DNA from: Haliea sp. E1-2-M8 | Lineage (GTDB): Bacteria > Pseudomonadota > Gammaproteobacteria > Pseudomonadales > Halieaceae | NCBI RefSeq assembly: GCF_030649675.1 | Contig: NZ_JAUTDR010000005.1 | Span: 124,001 to 188,000 of the forward strand | Direction of reading: 5' to 3' | Length of the DNA stretch: 64,000 bases | In this document: positions 19,201-28,833 of the stretch, piece by piece | How positions within the stretch are numbered: position 1 is the stretch's first letter | How the letters are laid out: every line of letters begins with the position of its first letter | Program-made: the position numbers and the translations under genes | The notes under the pieces: generated by a model | What the model saw: only the letters and a program-made list of their open reading frames with translations | Database searches by the model: none | What the model was told of the DNA's origin: nothing

Positions 19201-19897
19201 CGCTTTCGACTGGAGCTGGCTGCCTGAATTCAAGGAGTACTGGGACTTCTTCCGCGAGATTATCGACATCCCCAACCTCGGCGACGGCAGCAGCCTGTTC
19301 GATGCCAATCTCTCGGAAAAGGCGGGCGGGGTGCGCGACCGCCTGCTGACCCTGCTGCTGGACGGCGACGAACAACAGGCCCTGCGCGAGCTGGAGCGCA
19401 TCAGCGACTACCGCAAGTACCGCCGCTACGACATCCTCAAGTACCCCGAGAACAAAACACCGATCCGTCTCAGCCAGTACGGCACTGGCTCCGGCGGCCA
19501 ATTGGAAACGCCCGCCTACATCATCCGCGCCGCCGCCATCACCAGCGCCTTCCGCTTCAACGAAGGCGACAGCCACCTGCGCATGGTGATCGTCGACGAA
19601 GCCTTCATGCACATGGACGAGACCCGCTCCCGGGAGGTCATTGGCTACCTGACCAAAACACTCGGCCTGCAGTTGATCTTTATCATGCCCAGCAGCAAGT
19701 CCGGTCCCTTCCTCGACCTGGTGAGCAACCAGTTCGTGTTCAGCAAGGTGCCCAGCACCGTACCGATGGGTGAACTGAATACACGCGTATTGCTGGATCG
19801 CCAGCAGCTCAACGTGGAACGGGTGGCGGAACTGTGGGCGCAGCACCGCCGGGTGATCCGCCAGCAGGGAGCGCTGGATTTTATGGATGAGGTGTAG
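16250..19897 (+). CDS. jetC: Wadjet/MksBEFG SMC ATPase JetC (MksB)
   Basis: The motor of the complex: a 1215-residue SMC-like ATPase expected to extrude DNA loops. Walker A SGGNGSGKTT lies at 28-37. Long coiled coils flank a globular hinge at about 520-690. The C-terminal head carries the signature GTGSGGQLETP and Walker B with catalytic Glu (LRMVIVDEAFMHMDE). The start ATG 16250 (MYLKHAITVNW) puts Walker A at the position usual for the family. An in-frame ATG at 16187 would add 21 basic residues overlapping jetB. The next gene begins at the base after the stop codon. Confidence 0.92.
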   Translation: MYLKHAITVNWGNLPPEELEFGPVNLFSGGNGSGKTTAADALQTLMTAAHDNLFTYNPGQDETTQRGRGGKQVRTLASYVLGCDDGAFARPWDCDGYIAGIFHPTRGETAEPFTAVIGVRAHLDRAGVQPQARQDELLMMIVPGEMLRLSHFVREYPDGRHAVPITELPNLLRQEFGKKAVETYERKGAYLSRLFGALRGKRDAVSQREGTNAARTFARFMAYKPVDSIDQFVAGEVLEARDLGDTIRRIRELLRTVHGMEQEARQLRDSVELLGRSRDQAERYLESWLQRTTVTYGAAAQQQRRNQALYNAEKDQQLALRQQQATLKTERQEIQRRKTHALNELTELKARIQGIPALRSKEELETRRSTLTGKLHEGARPLLEQDQQRSANITALRNIRDILSRHSLELLLPELAARGWRNTAKELLARADRPVPDLNQLLARDWIDLSPLEAGLDLSREEQPLHNALADILHTTDNARSEREAVSLSQRLDRLLADRERELRGVEQEQQRIEQQIKTLQSHQVSYPRDVDEALAAIRKECPKADPRVLCDHVEVTDPDWQMAIEGYLGGARFGILVEPEFEAEAIRIVRRLTGARRNRTRVIQGEQARRDAERQSLPEDSIFHVLRFSHGIAEHYLKASYGSVVRVPAADTLRLTRRGITADGLASGNYAMFRCDVSDSELVFGAAARERNLLAQQQALQDVQVQHQNANDAYQAVRQLHQQVHHFRPLNWVEAVTSLLDSQRQLREVDTALENLDLSDHRDLEQECEQAQQRYQSLDEEQREQDKREGQLDEQLTTCGNKLRDFADNSEALEQARDDAEAALLASERHWPGLDVQPRIEWMDQRLDAVHEAIDFVAEEKALDDSLMKQAVGLQQSINQYNQQAQPADHVLADTAEELHSAPFFGHVRTLQQQLDNLHNRLRNNVLLARQEELGRLRDTFNTTFVSDLCHEIHQAVRDGERTLKSLNKELEHHRFGADRERFAFDWSWLPEFKEYWDFFREIIDIPNLGDGSSLFDANLSEKAGGVRDRLLTLLLDGDEQQALRELERISDYRKYRRYDILKYPENKTPIRLSQYGTGSGGQLETPAYIIRAAAITSAFRFNEGDSHLRMVIVDEAFMHMDETRSREVIGYLTKTLGLQLIFIMPSSKSGPFLDLVSNQFVFSKVPSTVPMGELNTRVLLDRQQLNVERVAELWAQHRRVIRQQGALDFMDEV

Positions 19898-21028
19898 ATG
19901 GCCGACGGCGACGGCAACCGTCAGGGCGACCCTCCCGGCTGGCTGGCAGAGGAAGGCTGGCTGCGGGAGCTGCTCGGCTGGTTCCTCGACCGTTTGGATG
20001 GGCCACGGCAGCGGGACGTAACCCGCCGGATCAAAAAATCCACGGTGCCCGCCCTGTTCCGGTTTTCCGAGAATACCGGCTACCGCTGGCGGCTGGTTGA
20101 ACAACTAGCCACCGTGTACGGTATTTTCAGCATCGGCTACGATCACCGCATCGAAGGCCACCAGGAACGCTACGAGAACGCGCAGTTACGGCTGAACCCG
20201 GACAGCGAGGCGGTGTTACGGGACTGGCTCCAGCGCCCGCGCCTCGACCCGACTTTGCTGGTCTGGCAAAGTGTGCTTGCTCAATATAGTGAACACTTCA
20301 CTGACAGCGGCGCCGCGCTGCTCGCCAGCCCGCCCCGGTACCCCGACTGGGAAATCAGCGAACTGGCCGCGGCCTTCGCCACTATTGGAGAGCACCTGGA
20401 CAGCGGCCTGAGCCTGCGCGAAATCGCCGCCCGATGCTTTCGCGGCGACTCCAAGTTTCTCGATAATCGCCAGGAACTGCTGAGCAAACTCTACGGCGAA
20501 CGTGTCGCGGCCATCGCGCCTCGCCCCCTGCTATTGACAGCCTGGGCTCCGCCGGGTTTCCAGCGCTTGCTGGTTGTGGAAAACCAGGACAGCTTCCTGC
20601 GCCTGGTGGAGCGGCCTCCGCCCGCTTACGCCCTCTTGTACAGTGGAGGCTTTCGTGCCAGCGCGCAGCGGTTGAGTAGCCTGCATACACGCTTTGCCTT
20701 TCTACCCGGCAGCAACAGCGAAGGCTTTCAGGAGCGCTGGCTGGATACAGCACTCCCCACGTACTTCTGGGGGGACCTGGATTTTGCCGGCTTTGGAATT
20801 CTCAAAGGGCTACGCCAAAGCCTGCCGACACTGCGAGCCTGGGAGCCGGGCTACCGGCCAATGCTGCAATCACTGGAAAACGGCGGAGGCCACAGCGCCG
20901 GGCAGGCCTACAAGACCGGACAAATTGACCCGGTACAGACCGGGTGCGCCTACAGCGATACCGCGCTGCTGCCAGCCTTGCGCCAGCACCAACGCTTTGT
21001 GGATCAGGAAGCAGTCGCTCTGGGATAA
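19898..21028 (+). CDS. jetD: Wadjet/MksBEFG TOPRIM nuclease JetD (MksG)
   Basis: A 376-residue subunit that cleaves circular DNA once the SMC motor has recognised it. The C-terminal DUF2220-type TOPRIM domain shows the acidic residues in LLVVENQDSF (Glu) and YFWGDLDFAGF (Asp-Leu-Asp). The N-terminal half (RIKKSTVPALFRFSENTGYRW, then the ISELAAAF arm region) matches the arm/CAP-like domain. The ending RFVDQEAVALG resembles the family terminus, so the nuclease looks intact. Its ATG directly follows the jetC TAG with GAGG upstream. An active TOPRIM subunit separates this set from nuclease-free MksBEF condensins. Confidence 0.88.
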   Translation: MADGDGNRQGDPPGWLAEEGWLRELLGWFLDRLDGPRQRDVTRRIKKSTVPALFRFSENTGYRWRLVEQLATVYGIFSIGYDHRIEGHQERYENAQLRLNPDSEAVLRDWLQRPRLDPTLLVWQSVLAQYSEHFTDSGAALLASPPRYPDWEISELAAAFATIGEHLDSGLSLREIAARCFRGDSKFLDNRQELLSKLYGERVAAIAPRPLLLTAWAPPGFQRLLVVENQDSFLRLVERPPPAYALLYSGGFRASAQRLSSLHTRFAFLPGSNSEGFQERWLDTALPTYFWGDLDFAGFGILKGLRQSLPTLRAWEPGYRPMLQSLENGGGHSAGQAYKTGQIDPVQTGCAYSDTALLPALRQHQRFVDQEAVALG

Positions 21029-21141
21029 TGCACTATCGGACGGCTTGATATTGTGGGGGATCACCGCCTTCTGTTGCTGAAGGTTCCGCAACCCCGCCGC
21101 CATCGCGTAGAATCGCGCCTTTAAGCGCAGCAAGGTTTTCC

Positions 21142-23706
21142 ATGTCCGCCCGGGAACAGCCCATCGAAACCCACACTCCCATGATGCAGCAGTTCCTGCG
21201 GATCAAGGCCCAGCATCCGCGGGAGCTGCTGTTCTATCGCATGGGCGACTTCTACGAGCTGTTCTTTGACGATGCCAAACGGGCGGCAGAGCTGCTGGAC
21301 ATCACCCTGACTGCCCGCGGCAAGTCCGGCGGCGAACCCATCCCCATGGCCGGGGTGCCCTACCACGCGGCCGAGGGCTACCTGGCGCGGCTGGTGAAAG
21401 CCGGAGTCTCGGTGGCGATCTGCGAGCAGATCGGCGACCCGGCGACCAGCAAGGGGCCGGTGGAACGCAAGGTCGTGCGCATCGTCACCCCGGGCACGCT
21501 CAGCGACGAGGCCCTGCTGGAGGAGCGGGCGGACAACCTGCTGCTGGCAGTGGCACAGCACCGGGATCAGTTCGGGCTGGCCTGGCTGGACCTGGCCAGC
21601 GGCCGCTTCCGGGTGCTGGAGGTGGCCGGCGAGGAGGCCCTGGCCAGCGAACTGCAGCGCCTGAACCCGGCGGAAACACTGTATCAGGACAGCCTTGCCT
21701 ACCCGGTCGTGACCGGGCGCCGCGGCGCCCGCGCCCAGCCGGTCTGGGAGTTCGACCAGGACAGCGCGCGCCGGGCCCTGAACCTGCAGTTCCAGACCCA
21801 CGATCTACAGGGGTTTGGCTGCGACGGGCTGGGCCTGGCGCTGGGCGCCGCCGGCTGCCTGCTGCAGTATGTAAAAGACACCCAGCGCAGCAACCTGCCC
21901 CACATCCGCGGTATCGGCCACGAAAGCCGGGCGGAGAGCGTGATCCTCGATGCCGCCACCCGCCGCAACCTGGAGATCGACCGCAATCTGGCCGGAGGGG
22001 AAAGCAACACCCTGCTGTCGGTGATGGACCGCTGTGCCACCGCCATGGGCAGCCGCCTGCTGCGGCGCTGGCTGCATCGCCCGCTCACGGACATCGGCGT
22101 CCTGCGCCAGCGCCACAAGGCGATTCAGATCCTGTGTACAGAGTACGTATACGAGCCCGTGCGGGCAGCACTCAAGCCCATCGGCGACATGGAGCGCATC
22201 CTCAGCCGGGTGGCCCTGCGCTCCGCCCGCCCCCGGGACCTGACCCGCCTGCGCAGCTCGCTGCAAGCCCTGCCGGCGCTACACTCGGCACTGGGCAACT
22301 GCGCTGCGGAGCGGCTCGGCGCCCTGTCGCAGCAAGCGGCGGAATTTCCGGAGCTCTGTGACCTGCTGGCAAGTGCAATTGGTGACAACCCCCCGGTGGT
22401 CATTCGCGACGGCGGGGTGATCGCCACAGGCTTCGACGCAGAGCTGGACGAGCTGCGCCGCATCAGCAGCAACGCCGGCGACTACCTGCTGGAGATCGAG
22501 CAGCGCGAGCGCGAAGCAACCGGCATCAACTCTTTAAAGGTGGGCTACAACCGGGTCCACGGCTACTACATCGAGATCAGCCGCGGCCAGTCAGACCGGG
22601 CCCCGGACACGTACCAGCGGCGTCAGACCCTGAAAAACGCCGAACGCTTCATCACCCCGGAACTGAAAACCTTCGAGGACAAGGCCCTGTCGGCCAAAAG
22701 CCGGGCCCTGGCGCGCGAGAAAGGCCTGTACGATGCCTTGCTGGAACGCCTGAACGAGGATCTGGCCCCGCTACAGGACAGTGCCGCCGCGGTGGCGGAG
22801 CTGGACGTGCTGGCCAACCTGGCCGAGCGCGCCGAGACCCTGCGCCTGTGCCAGCCCGAGTTCAGCGACGAATTGCTGTTCGAGATCAGCGGTGGCCGCC
22901 ACCTGGTGGTGGAACAGGTGCTGGAGGAGCCCTTCATCGCCAATGACGCCCTGCTCAACCAGCACCGCCGCATGCTGCTGATCACGGGCCCCAACATGGG
23001 CGGCAAGTCGACCTATATGCGGCAGAATGCAATTATCGCCCTGCTTGCCCACAGCGGCAGCTTTGTCCCGGCGAGCAGCGCCCGCCTGTCGCCCATCGAC
23101 CGCATTTTCACCCGCATCGGCTCTTCGGATGACCTCGCCAGCGGCCGCTCCACTTTCATGGTGGAGATGACGGAGACCGCCAATATCCTGCACAACGCCA
23201 CCGAGCGCAGCCTGGTCCTGATGGACGAGGTCGGCCGCGGCACCAGCACCTTCGACGGCCTCAGCCTGGCCTGGGCAGCGGCGATCCAGCTGGCGCAGCA
23301 GGTCCGCGCCTTCACCCTGTTCGCCACCCACTATTTCGAGCTCACCGCCCTGCCCGAGCTGTGCCCGACCATGGCCAATGTGCACCTGGATGCCACGGAA
23401 CACCAGGACCACGTGGTGTTCCTGCACAACATTCAGGACGGCCCCGCCAACCGCAGCTTCGGCCTGCAGGTGGCGAAGCTGGCAGGGATTCCGGACCCGG
23501 TGTTGCGCGCCGCCCGGGACAAGCTGCGGGAGCTGGAACTGGGCCGGGACCGCGCCGGGACCGCACCGGCGCCCGCTCAGGCCGAGTTGTTTACCGAACC
23601 CGCCACGCACCCGGTGCTGAAGGAGCTTGAAGCACTGGACGTGGACAGCCTGAGCCCGCGCCAGGCGCTGGAGCTGCTCTACCGAATGCGCGCCCGACTG
23701 GACTAG
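21142..23706 (+). CDS. mutS: DNA mismatch repair protein MutS
   Basis: MutS recognises mismatches and small loops and starts MutL-dependent repair. The 854-residue protein has the mismatch-binding Phe in [13 protein letters not shown] (about residues 33-45), connector and lever domains, and an ATPase with Walker [14 protein letters not shown] (about 616-628). Further on are [17 protein letters not shown] and the ATHYFEL switch. The C-terminal dimerisation tail is present ([14 protein letters not shown]). ATG at 21142, with an AAGG site upstream. It sits 113 bp downstream of jetD and before fdxA, as in Pseudomonas (mutS-fdxA-rpoS). Confidence 0.97.
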   Translation: MSAREQPIETHTPMMQQFLRIKAQHPRELLFYRMGDFYELFFDDAKRAAELLDITLTARGKSGGEPIPMAGVPYHAAEGYLARLVKAGVSVAICEQIGDPATSKGPVERKVVRIVTPGTLSDEALLEERADNLLLAVAQHRDQFGLAWLDLASGRFRVLEVAGEEALASELQRLNPAETLYQDSLAYPVVTGRRGARAQPVWEFDQDSARRALNLQFQTHDLQGFGCDGLGLALGAAGCLLQYVKDTQRSNLPHIRGIGHESRAESVILDAATRRNLEIDRNLAGGESNTLLSVMDRCATAMGSRLLRRWLHRPLTDIGVLRQRHKAIQILCTEYVYEPVRAALKPIGDMERILSRVALRSARPRDLTRLRSSLQALPALHSALGNCAAERLGALSQQAAEFPELCDLLASAIGDNPPVVIRDGGVIATGFDAELDELRRISSNAGDYLLEIEQREREATGINSLKVGYNRVHGYYIEISRGQSDRAPDTYQRRQTLKNAERFITPELKTFEDKALSAKSRALAREKGLYDALLERLNEDLAPLQDSAAAVAELDVLANLAERAETLRLCQPEFSDELLFEISGGRHLVVEQVLEEPFIANDALLNQHRRMLLITGPNMGGKSTYMRQNAIIALLAHSGSFVPASSARLSPIDRIFTRIGSSDDLASGRSTFMVEMTETANILHNATERSLVLMDEVGRGTSTFDGLSLAWAAAIQLAQQVRAFTLFATHYFELTALPELCPTMANVHLDATEHQDHVVFLHNIQDGPANRSFGLQVAKLAGIPDPVLRAARDKLRELELGRDRAGTAPAPAQAELFTEPATHPVLKELEALDVDSLSPRQALELLYRMRARLD

Positions 23707-23799
23707 CCTGAAACGAGGCCAACCACTTTAAAACTCACCCCGCAGCGGTTAAACTTCCCCACCTTCGAACCGGCCCACGGGCAGATGAGGCAAAGTGGC

Positions 23800-24123
23800 A
23801 TGACTTTCGTTGTAGGTGAACAGTGTATCAAGTGCAAGCACACGGATTGTGTGGAGGTCTGCCCGGTGGACTGCTTCTACGAGGGCCCAAATTTTCTGGT
23901 CATTCACCCCGACGAGTGTATCGACTGTGCCCTGTGCGAGCCCGAGTGCCCGGTGGATGCGATTTACTCCGAGGATGAGCTGCCGGAAGACCAGCAGGTT
24001 TTCCTGGAACTCAATGCCGAGCTGGCGGAAATCTGGCCCAACATTACCGAGATGAAGCCGGCGCTGCCCGACGCCGAGGAGTGGGCCCACAAACCCAACA
24101 AGCTGGCCCTGCTGGAGCGGTAG
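23800..24123 (+). CDS. fdxA: Seven-iron ferredoxin FdxA
   Basis: A small electron carrier with one [3Fe-4S] and one [4Fe-4S] cluster. The 107-residue protein has [18 protein letters not shown] at its start and [16 protein letters not shown] in the middle, the classical dicluster pattern, with a C-terminal extension typical of Azotobacter FdI-type proteins. ATG 23800 has GAGG 9 bases upstream; the frame opens 15 bases earlier but lacks a site. It converges on rpoS with a 31-bp gap. Confidence 0.95.
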   Translation: MTFVVGEQCIKCKHTDCVEVCPVDCFYEGPNFLVIHPDECIDCALCEPECPVDAIYSEDELPEDQQVFLELNAELAEIWPNITEMKPALPDAEEWAHKPNKLALLER

Positions 24124-24154
24124 TACCCCGCCTCCTGGAGGCAGGGTGCCAGGC

Positions 24155-25225
24155 CTAGCTGAACAGGGACTCCCCGGTCAGGCCCTCGGTCTCCATGATC
24201 TGACGCAGGCGCCGCAGGGCCTCGACCTGGATCTGGCGCACCCGCTCCCGGGTCAGGCCGATCTCCCGACCGACCTCTTCCAGGGTACTGCTTTCGTGCC
24301 CACGGAGCCCGAAACGCCGGGACACCACCTCCCGCTGCTTCTCCGACAGCTCGTCCAGCCAGTGGCTGATACTGTCGCGAATATCGTTGTCCTGCAGCAA
24401 TTGGGAAGGGTCATTGCCGCCCAGATCGGCAATGGTCTCCAGCACTGCCTTGTCCGATTCCGGTCCCACCGGCACATCAATGGAGGTGATCCGCTCGTTT
24501 AGCCCCAGCAGTCGCTTCACATCCTCTGCCGGCTTGTCCAGCATCTGGGCAATTTCTTCCGCGCTGGGCTCATGGTCCAGCTTCTGGGTGAGTTCGCGCG
24601 CGGCGCGCAGGTAGACATTCAGTTCCTTGACCACATGAATGGGCAGACGAATCGTGCGGGTCTGGTTCATGATCGCCCGCTCAACGGTCTGGCGGATCCA
24701 CCAGGTGGCGTAGGTGGAAAAGCGGAAACCGCGCTCCGGGTCGAACTTTTCCACCGCGCGGATCAGGCCCAGATTACCCTCTTCAATCAGGTCCAGCAGG
24801 GTCAGGCCGCGATTGATGTAGCGCCGGGAAATTTTCACCACCAGGCGCAGGTTGCTTTCGATCATCCGGGCCCTGGCAGCCTTGTCGCCCTTGCGGGCCA
24901 GACGGGCATAGTATTTCTCTTCGTCAGCTGTCAGCAGGGGAGAAAAGCCTATTTCATTCAGGTAGAGCTGGGTCGCGTCCAGAGACTTTTCCGCGCAACG
25001 GGCGGACCGGGCGCGATCAAACGCCTGTTGCTCGGCATCGTCACCGCTATCTTCGGGGGGGAGCTCGTCGGCATCGCGGTCAGCCAGCGACTGCCCGGCT
25101 TCTGCGTCTTCGTTCGGGGGCACTTCAGGTTTCTGTCGTGACAGGGCGCTACGCGGATTCCCGGAGCAGGTCTTGCTCGCTGCGGCCCTCCGTTTGGGGC
25201 GTGTTTTTCTGGTGTCCACATCCAT
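24155..25225 (-). CDS. rpoS: RNA polymerase sigma factor RpoS
   Basis: The stationary-phase and general-stress sigma factor. The 356-residue protein has region 1.2 ([21 protein letters not shown]), region 2 with the -10 recognition segment ([20 protein letters not shown]), region 3 ([14 protein letters not shown]) and region 4 with the helix-turn-helix [20 protein letters not shown]. The N-terminal 70 residues are acidic and variable. The ATG has GAGG 7 bases upstream. The main rpoS promoter is known to lie within nlpD in related bacteria; none is identified by eye in the 121-bp gap. Confidence 0.97.
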   Translation of the reverse strand: MDVDTRKTRPKRRAAASKTCSGNPRSALSRQKPEVPPNEDAEAGQSLADRDADELPPEDSGDDAEQQAFDRARSARCAEKSLDATQLYLNEIGFSPLLTADEEKYYARLARKGDKAARARMIESNLRLVVKISRRYINRGLTLLDLIEEGNLGLIRAVEKFDPERGFRFSTYATWWIRQTVERAIMNQTRTIRLPIHVVKELNVYLRAARELTQKLDHEPSAEEIAQMLDKPAEDVKRLLGLNERITSIDVPVGPESDKAVLETIADLGGNDPSQLLQDNDIRDSISHWLDELSEKQREVVSRRFGLRGHESSTLEEVGREIGLTRERVRQIQVEALRRLRQIMETEGLTGESLFS

Positions 25226-25327
25226 GGCTATACCTCATTTAATGCGCGCTGATTGCTGAGCGTATACGGGCCGTTCTTGCAGATTACCCCAAGGGGAATG
25301 TTCAGCACAAGACATACGGCATGCAGA

Positions 25328-25349
25328 CACCTGGGCGGCCCCCCACCTA
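25328..25349. repeat. Single copy related to the 14-bp tandem unit
   Basis: CACCTGGGCGGCCCC followed by a second CACCTA lies between nlpD and rpoS, just past and overlapping the nlpD stop. It is identical over 15 bases to units of the array at 3514-3597. That array also abuts a gene's 3' end. Confidence 0.6.
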
Positions 25350-26228
25350 CCTCCGAGGCAGCAGCCCCAGAGGATCAGCCGGCCTGCCTTCCTGGCGGAT
25401 CTCGAAATGCAGTTTCACCGTATCAGTGCCGCTGCTGCCCTTCTCCGCGATCTGCTGCCCGGCGCTGACCCGTTCACCCTCGGCAACCAGCAGGCGGTCA
25501 TTGTGGCCGTAGGCGCTCAGGTACACGTCATCGTGCTTGATGATCAGCAGTTCGCCAAAGCCAACAATCCCGGTACCGGCGTACACCACCTCGCCGGCCG
25601 CCGCCGCGACAACTGCCTCGCCGCGCTTGCCGCTGATATCAATGCCCTTGTGTACTGTCGCCGAATAACCCCGGCTGACCGGTCCGGATGCGGGCCAGCG
25701 CCAGGCTGACACCGCTGCCAGAGGAGGCTTGGGAGCAGGTGTCGCAGGTACGGGCGCCGCCGGCAACACTGTTCTAGCAGCGGTCGATGACGGTGGCGTT
25801 ACCACGGGAGCCTGGGAGGGCTCGGGGCGCACAACCGTGGCTGGAGGTGGCGCAGACGCCCGCGCCCTCGGTGCAGGCGTGGCTCGGGCCACCGGTTGCG
25901 GGCTGGCGCTATAGCCTGCCGCCCGGCCACCAATCAGGGTCAGCCGTTGGCCGGGATAAATAGTGTAGGGAGCTCCGATGCCGTTGGCGGCCGCCATATC
26001 GCGATAGTCCAGACCAAAGCGAAATGCGATCGAATACAGGGTGTCGCCCCGCTTTACCAGATAGGCATTGGCCGCGGGCAGTGCGCTCGCGGCGCGGGTC
26101 TGGCGATCCTCGATCGGGGCCTTGGGTCCGCTGGCACAGCCCGCCAACAGCAGGGCCAGGGTAATTAGCAGTGCCACGGGCATGCACCTGTTTCCCTCGG
26201 CCCGCCAGGCTACGGGGTATTCAGCCAT
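25347..26228 (-). CDS. nlpD: Murein hydrolase activator lipoprotein NlpD
   Basis: An outer-membrane lipoprotein that activates amidase AmiC at the division site. It has a lipoprotein signal peptide with lipobox LLLAGC (Cys at about 31), a LysM domain (YLVKRGDTLYSIAFRFGLDY, about 56-75), a long Ala/Pro linker and a C-terminal LytM/M23 domain. The usual M23 zinc residues look incomplete (HKGIDISGKRGE, HFEIRQ), as expected for non-hydrolytic NlpD. The ATG at 26228 has GGAGG 7 bases upstream and overlaps the stop of the DUF368 gene by 8 bp. ATG 26183 is a weaker alternative start. Confidence 0.93.
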   Translation of the reverse strand: MAEYPVAWRAEGNRCMPVALLITLALLLAGCASGPKAPIEDRQTRAASALPAANAYLVKRGDTLYSIAFRFGLDYRDMAAANGIGAPYTIYPGQRLTLIGGRAAGYSASPQPVARATPAPRARASAPPPATVVRPEPSQAPVVTPPSSTAARTVLPAAPVPATPAPKPPLAAVSAWRWPASGPVSRGYSATVHKGIDISGKRGEAVVAAAAGEVVYAGTGIVGFGELLIIKHDDVYLSAYGHNDRLLVAEGERVSAGQQIAEKGSSGTDTVKLHFEIRQEGRPADPLGLLPRR

Positions 26229-27123
26229 CACCCCACCTCCGGTCCACCAGCCATACCAGAGCGAAGCCGACGACCATCAGTGCCACACAGATGGAGAGCA
26301 GGGGCTCGCCGGCGAAATTCCAGGGCAATACCGGCACCTGTTGGGCGGGACGCAGCTCACCGTCGCTGCCGAGCACCCAGTCGAGGGCGTGCTTCCAGGG
26401 CCACACCACCAGCAGCGAGCCAAACAGAAAGCCCGTCAGCAGGGCCATGGTGGCCGCGTGGTAGTGATGCAGCAGCCAGTGCAGAAGCCGCGAGAAACAC
26501 ATCAAGCCCAATCCGGCGCCGAGCGCAAATACCGCCATCACGTCCAGTTCCAGATTCTTTACCGCATTGAGGATCGGGCCATACATGCCGAGCAAAATGA
26601 GAATGAAGCTGCCGGAAATTCCGGGCAGAATCATCGCACAAATGGCGATAAAGCCGGCCAGGAAAATACCGGGCAGCCCCGGAGCCATGGCCACAGCCGG
26701 GGACAGCGCAATGCCCGCGGCCAGCACCAGGCCGACGAGCAGGCAGGCCACCCGGGACGCTGTCCAGTGGGGAACGTGGCGCACCAGCACCAGCGCCGAC
26801 GCCAGGATCAAGCCAAAGAAGAACGCCCACAGGGGGACCGGATACTCTGCCAGCAGCCACGACACCAGCCGGGCCAGGGAGAGAATGCTGGTGAGGATAC
26901 CCAGCACCAGGGCGAGCAGGAAACCGCCGTCGACATGCTCCCAGGCATCCCGAACCCGCCCCTGCCAGAGCAGCCGCAGGCAGCGCAGGTCAAAGGCGCG
27001 GATACTGCCCAGCAGGCGATCGTAAATACCGGTAATGAATGCCATGGTGCCACCGGAAACACCGGGGACAATGTCCGCCGCGCCCATGAGTACACCCCGC
27101 AGGTAAACACCCAGTGGCGTCAC
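26221..27123 (-). CDS. DUF368 polyprenyl-phosphate translocase (PopT type)
   Basis: An inner-membrane protein of 300 residues with about eight hydrophobic segments and the family signature MGAADIVPGVSGGTMAFI at its start; a second related motif, AICAMILPGISGSFIL, lies in the middle. DUF368 proteins have been shown to recycle undecaprenyl phosphate across the membrane (PopT in Vibrio), serving peptidoglycan and other envelope polymers. The GTG at 27123 overlaps the pcm stop (TAGTG). The long open frame further upstream is in the shadow of pcm. It sits between pcm and nlpD in a cell-wall and stress context. Confidence 0.88.
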   Translation of the reverse strand: MTPLGVYLRGVLMGAADIVPGVSGGTMAFITGIYDRLLGSIRAFDLRCLRLLWQGRVRDAWEHVDGGFLLALVLGILTSILSLARLVSWLLAEYPVPLWAFFFGLILASALVLVRHVPHWTASRVACLLVGLVLAAGIALSPAVAMAPGLPGIFLAGFIAICAMILPGISGSFILILLGMYGPILNAVKNLELDVMAVFALGAGLGLMCFSRLLHWLLHHYHAATMALLTGFLFGSLLVVWPWKHALDWVLGSDGELRPAQQVPVLPWNFAGEPLLSICVALMVVGFALVWLVDRRWGDG

Positions 27124-27755
27124 TACTTCACCGTGCCCGGACGCAGGGGCACAAAACGCACGGCTTCCACAATTCGGGTATCGAAACCCTCGCTGGTACG
27201 GGTTACCACTTGCAGGTGCTGGCTGGTGCCGCCCACCGGAATAACCAGGCAGCCACCGGGCGCGAGCTGCCGCAGCAACTCCTCGGGTATGCGCTCGGGT
27301 GCCGCGGTGCTGAGGATCCCGTCGAAGGGGCCCGCATCTTCCCAGCCAAAACTGCCGTCGGCATGGCGCAGGGTGACATTGCGCAGCTTCAACTGCCGCA
27401 GGCGCTGGCGAGCCTTGTCCAACAAAGGTTTGATCCGCTCCACGCTCCATACCTGTTCCACCAGCCGGGCGAGCACCGCTGTCTGGTAGCCGGAGCCGGT
27501 GCCGACTTCCAGCACCCGGCTGCGAGGGCCCTGTTCCAGCAACAGCTCGGTCATGCGGGCGACGATATAGGGCTGGGAAAGTGTCTGCTGAAAACCGATG
27601 GGCAGGGCTGTGTCCTCGTAGGCGCGGTGCGCCATGGCCTCATCCAGGAACAGATGCCGGGGCGTGGTGCGCATGACATCGAGCACGCGCTGGTTGCCGA
27701 TCCCCTGCTCCACCATGCGCTGAACCAACCTCTCACGGGTGCGCTGGGAGGTCAT
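27123..27755 (-). CDS. pcm: Protein-L-isoaspartate O-methyltransferase
   Basis: Pcm repairs isoaspartyl damage in ageing proteins using S-adenosylmethionine. The 210-residue protein starts [14 protein letters not shown], as in Pseudomonas. It shows [18 protein letters not shown], the substrate loop [16 protein letters not shown], and the SAM motif [16 protein letters not shown]. In-frame GTG codons at 27785 and 27776 would extend it into the end of truD and lack conserved residues. It lies 22 bp after truD; surE, usually found between them, is absent. Confidence 0.95.
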   Translation of the reverse strand: MTSQRTRERLVQRMVEQGIGNQRVLDVMRTTPRHLFLDEAMAHRAYEDTALPIGFQQTLSQPYIVARMTELLLEQGPRSRVLEVGTGSGYQTAVLARLVEQVWSVERIKPLLDKARQRLRQLKLRNVTLRHADGSFGWEDAGPFDGILSTAAPERIPEELLRQLAPGGCLVIPVGGTSQHLQVVTRTSEGFDTRIVEAVRFVPLRPGTVK

Positions 27756-27777
27756 GCCGATGCCGTTGAGATCCACA

Positions 27778-28833
27778 CTATTCACTGCTGTTACCACTCT
27801 CCCCTTGCTCTTCCCGGTAATCTGCCAGTTCCGCCAGCACTGCGGTCGCATAGCTCCCGGGGGGCAAACTGAACCCCAGCAGCAGCGCGCCATCATCACA
27901 AAACCGCCAGGAAAAGTCATCCGGCAGCAGCCGCGCCGGGCGGTAAGTCAGACTTAACCCGGCATCCTCCAGGAACCGGCACAGCGCCGCCTCGGGAGCC
28001 AGGATTGCCGCCTGCTCCGATAACTGCCCTGCACCCTGCAATGTCTCGCCCCGGCCCCACAGGGGCAGGCCCGGGTGTACGTCCCCCGCCGCGGCTCTCG
28101 CCGCCAGCTCCGCATCCACTGTGGTGCAGGGGAACAGGCTGCGGGACCCCTGCAGCATGCAGACGTCGCCCGGCAACAGGCGGTTCCAGCTGCCCGCTGC
28201 CACCCGCTGTGCCAGCAGCAGATTGAACAGATGCCCGCGCAGTGCTGACAACAACAGGCCGCGTTTGCTGTGGGACAGCTTGCGTGCGCCGCGCTGCTGC
28301 CAGAGCCGGGCCTGCGCCAGGGTGGCGCCACCGCGGCCGAAACGCTGTTCGCCAAAGTAATTCGGCACACCCTGGTGGGAGAGCAGCTGCAGACGCACCT
28401 GCAGGGCATCGCTGTCGCCTTCCAGCTCACGCAGCCGCAGCTCGAAGCGGTTGCTGCGGTGCACTCCACGCTTCAGTTTGCGTGAGTGGCGCCGGCAGTC
28501 CAGCAGCTCTACCTCACCCGCCACTGCCAGTTGCTGCCAGTCCGGCTCCGGCTTGCCCGCCATGCGCACGCTGACCCACTGGCTGGTTACGGCGCGGCGG
28601 TCCTTGAGGCCGCTATAGCCGATGTCGCGCAAGTGAATGCCACTCAGGGCCGAAACCCGCTGCAACAGGTCCTGGGTGTTGAGGCCGCGCTTCTGCAGGT
28701 GCAGGAACACATGTTCGCCACTGCCGTCCGGTTCGAAGCCGAGCTGCTCCCTGACCACAAAGTCTTCCGGCACACTGCGAATCAATGCCCTGACCGGCAG
28801 ATCCGCTGTTGCGCGAGGCCGCGGTGCGATCAC
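27778..28833 (-). CDS. truD: tRNA pseudouridine(13) synthase TruD
   Basis: TruD makes pseudouridine at position 13 of tRNA-Glu. The 351-residue protein has the catalytic Asp motif [15 protein letters not shown], the [14 protein letters not shown] strand, and the inserted TRUD domain with [16 protein letters not shown]. The start is GTG 28833, which overlaps the ispF stop by four bases (GTGA). The frame remains open further upstream only because it shadows ispF. Confidence 0.95.
   Translation of the reverse strand: MIAPRPRATADLPVRALIRSVPEDFVVREQLGFEPDGSGEHVFLHLQKRGLNTQDLLQRVSALSGIHLRDIGYSGLKDRRAVTSQWVSVRMAGKPEPDWQQLAVAGEVELLDCRRHSRKLKRGVHRSNRFELRLRELEGDSDALQVRLQLLSHQGVPNYFGEQRFGRGGATLAQARLWQQRGARKLSHSKRGLLLSALRGHLFNLLLAQRVAAGSWNRLLPGDVCMLQGSRSLFPCTTVDAELAARAAAGDVHPGLPLWGRGETLQGAGQLSEQAAILAPEAALCRFLEDAGLSLTYRPARLLPDDFSWRFCDDGALLLGFSLPPGSYATAVLAELADYREEQGESGNSSE

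Noticed and set aside
18722-20104. A 460-codon minus-strand frame opposite jetC and jetD
   Set aside because: Antisense to genes with intact catalytic motifs; no recognisable family features.
24129-24148. Short stem GCCTCC/GGAGGC between fdxA and rpoS as a bidirectional terminator
   Set aside because: Almost no loop and no T-run on either side.
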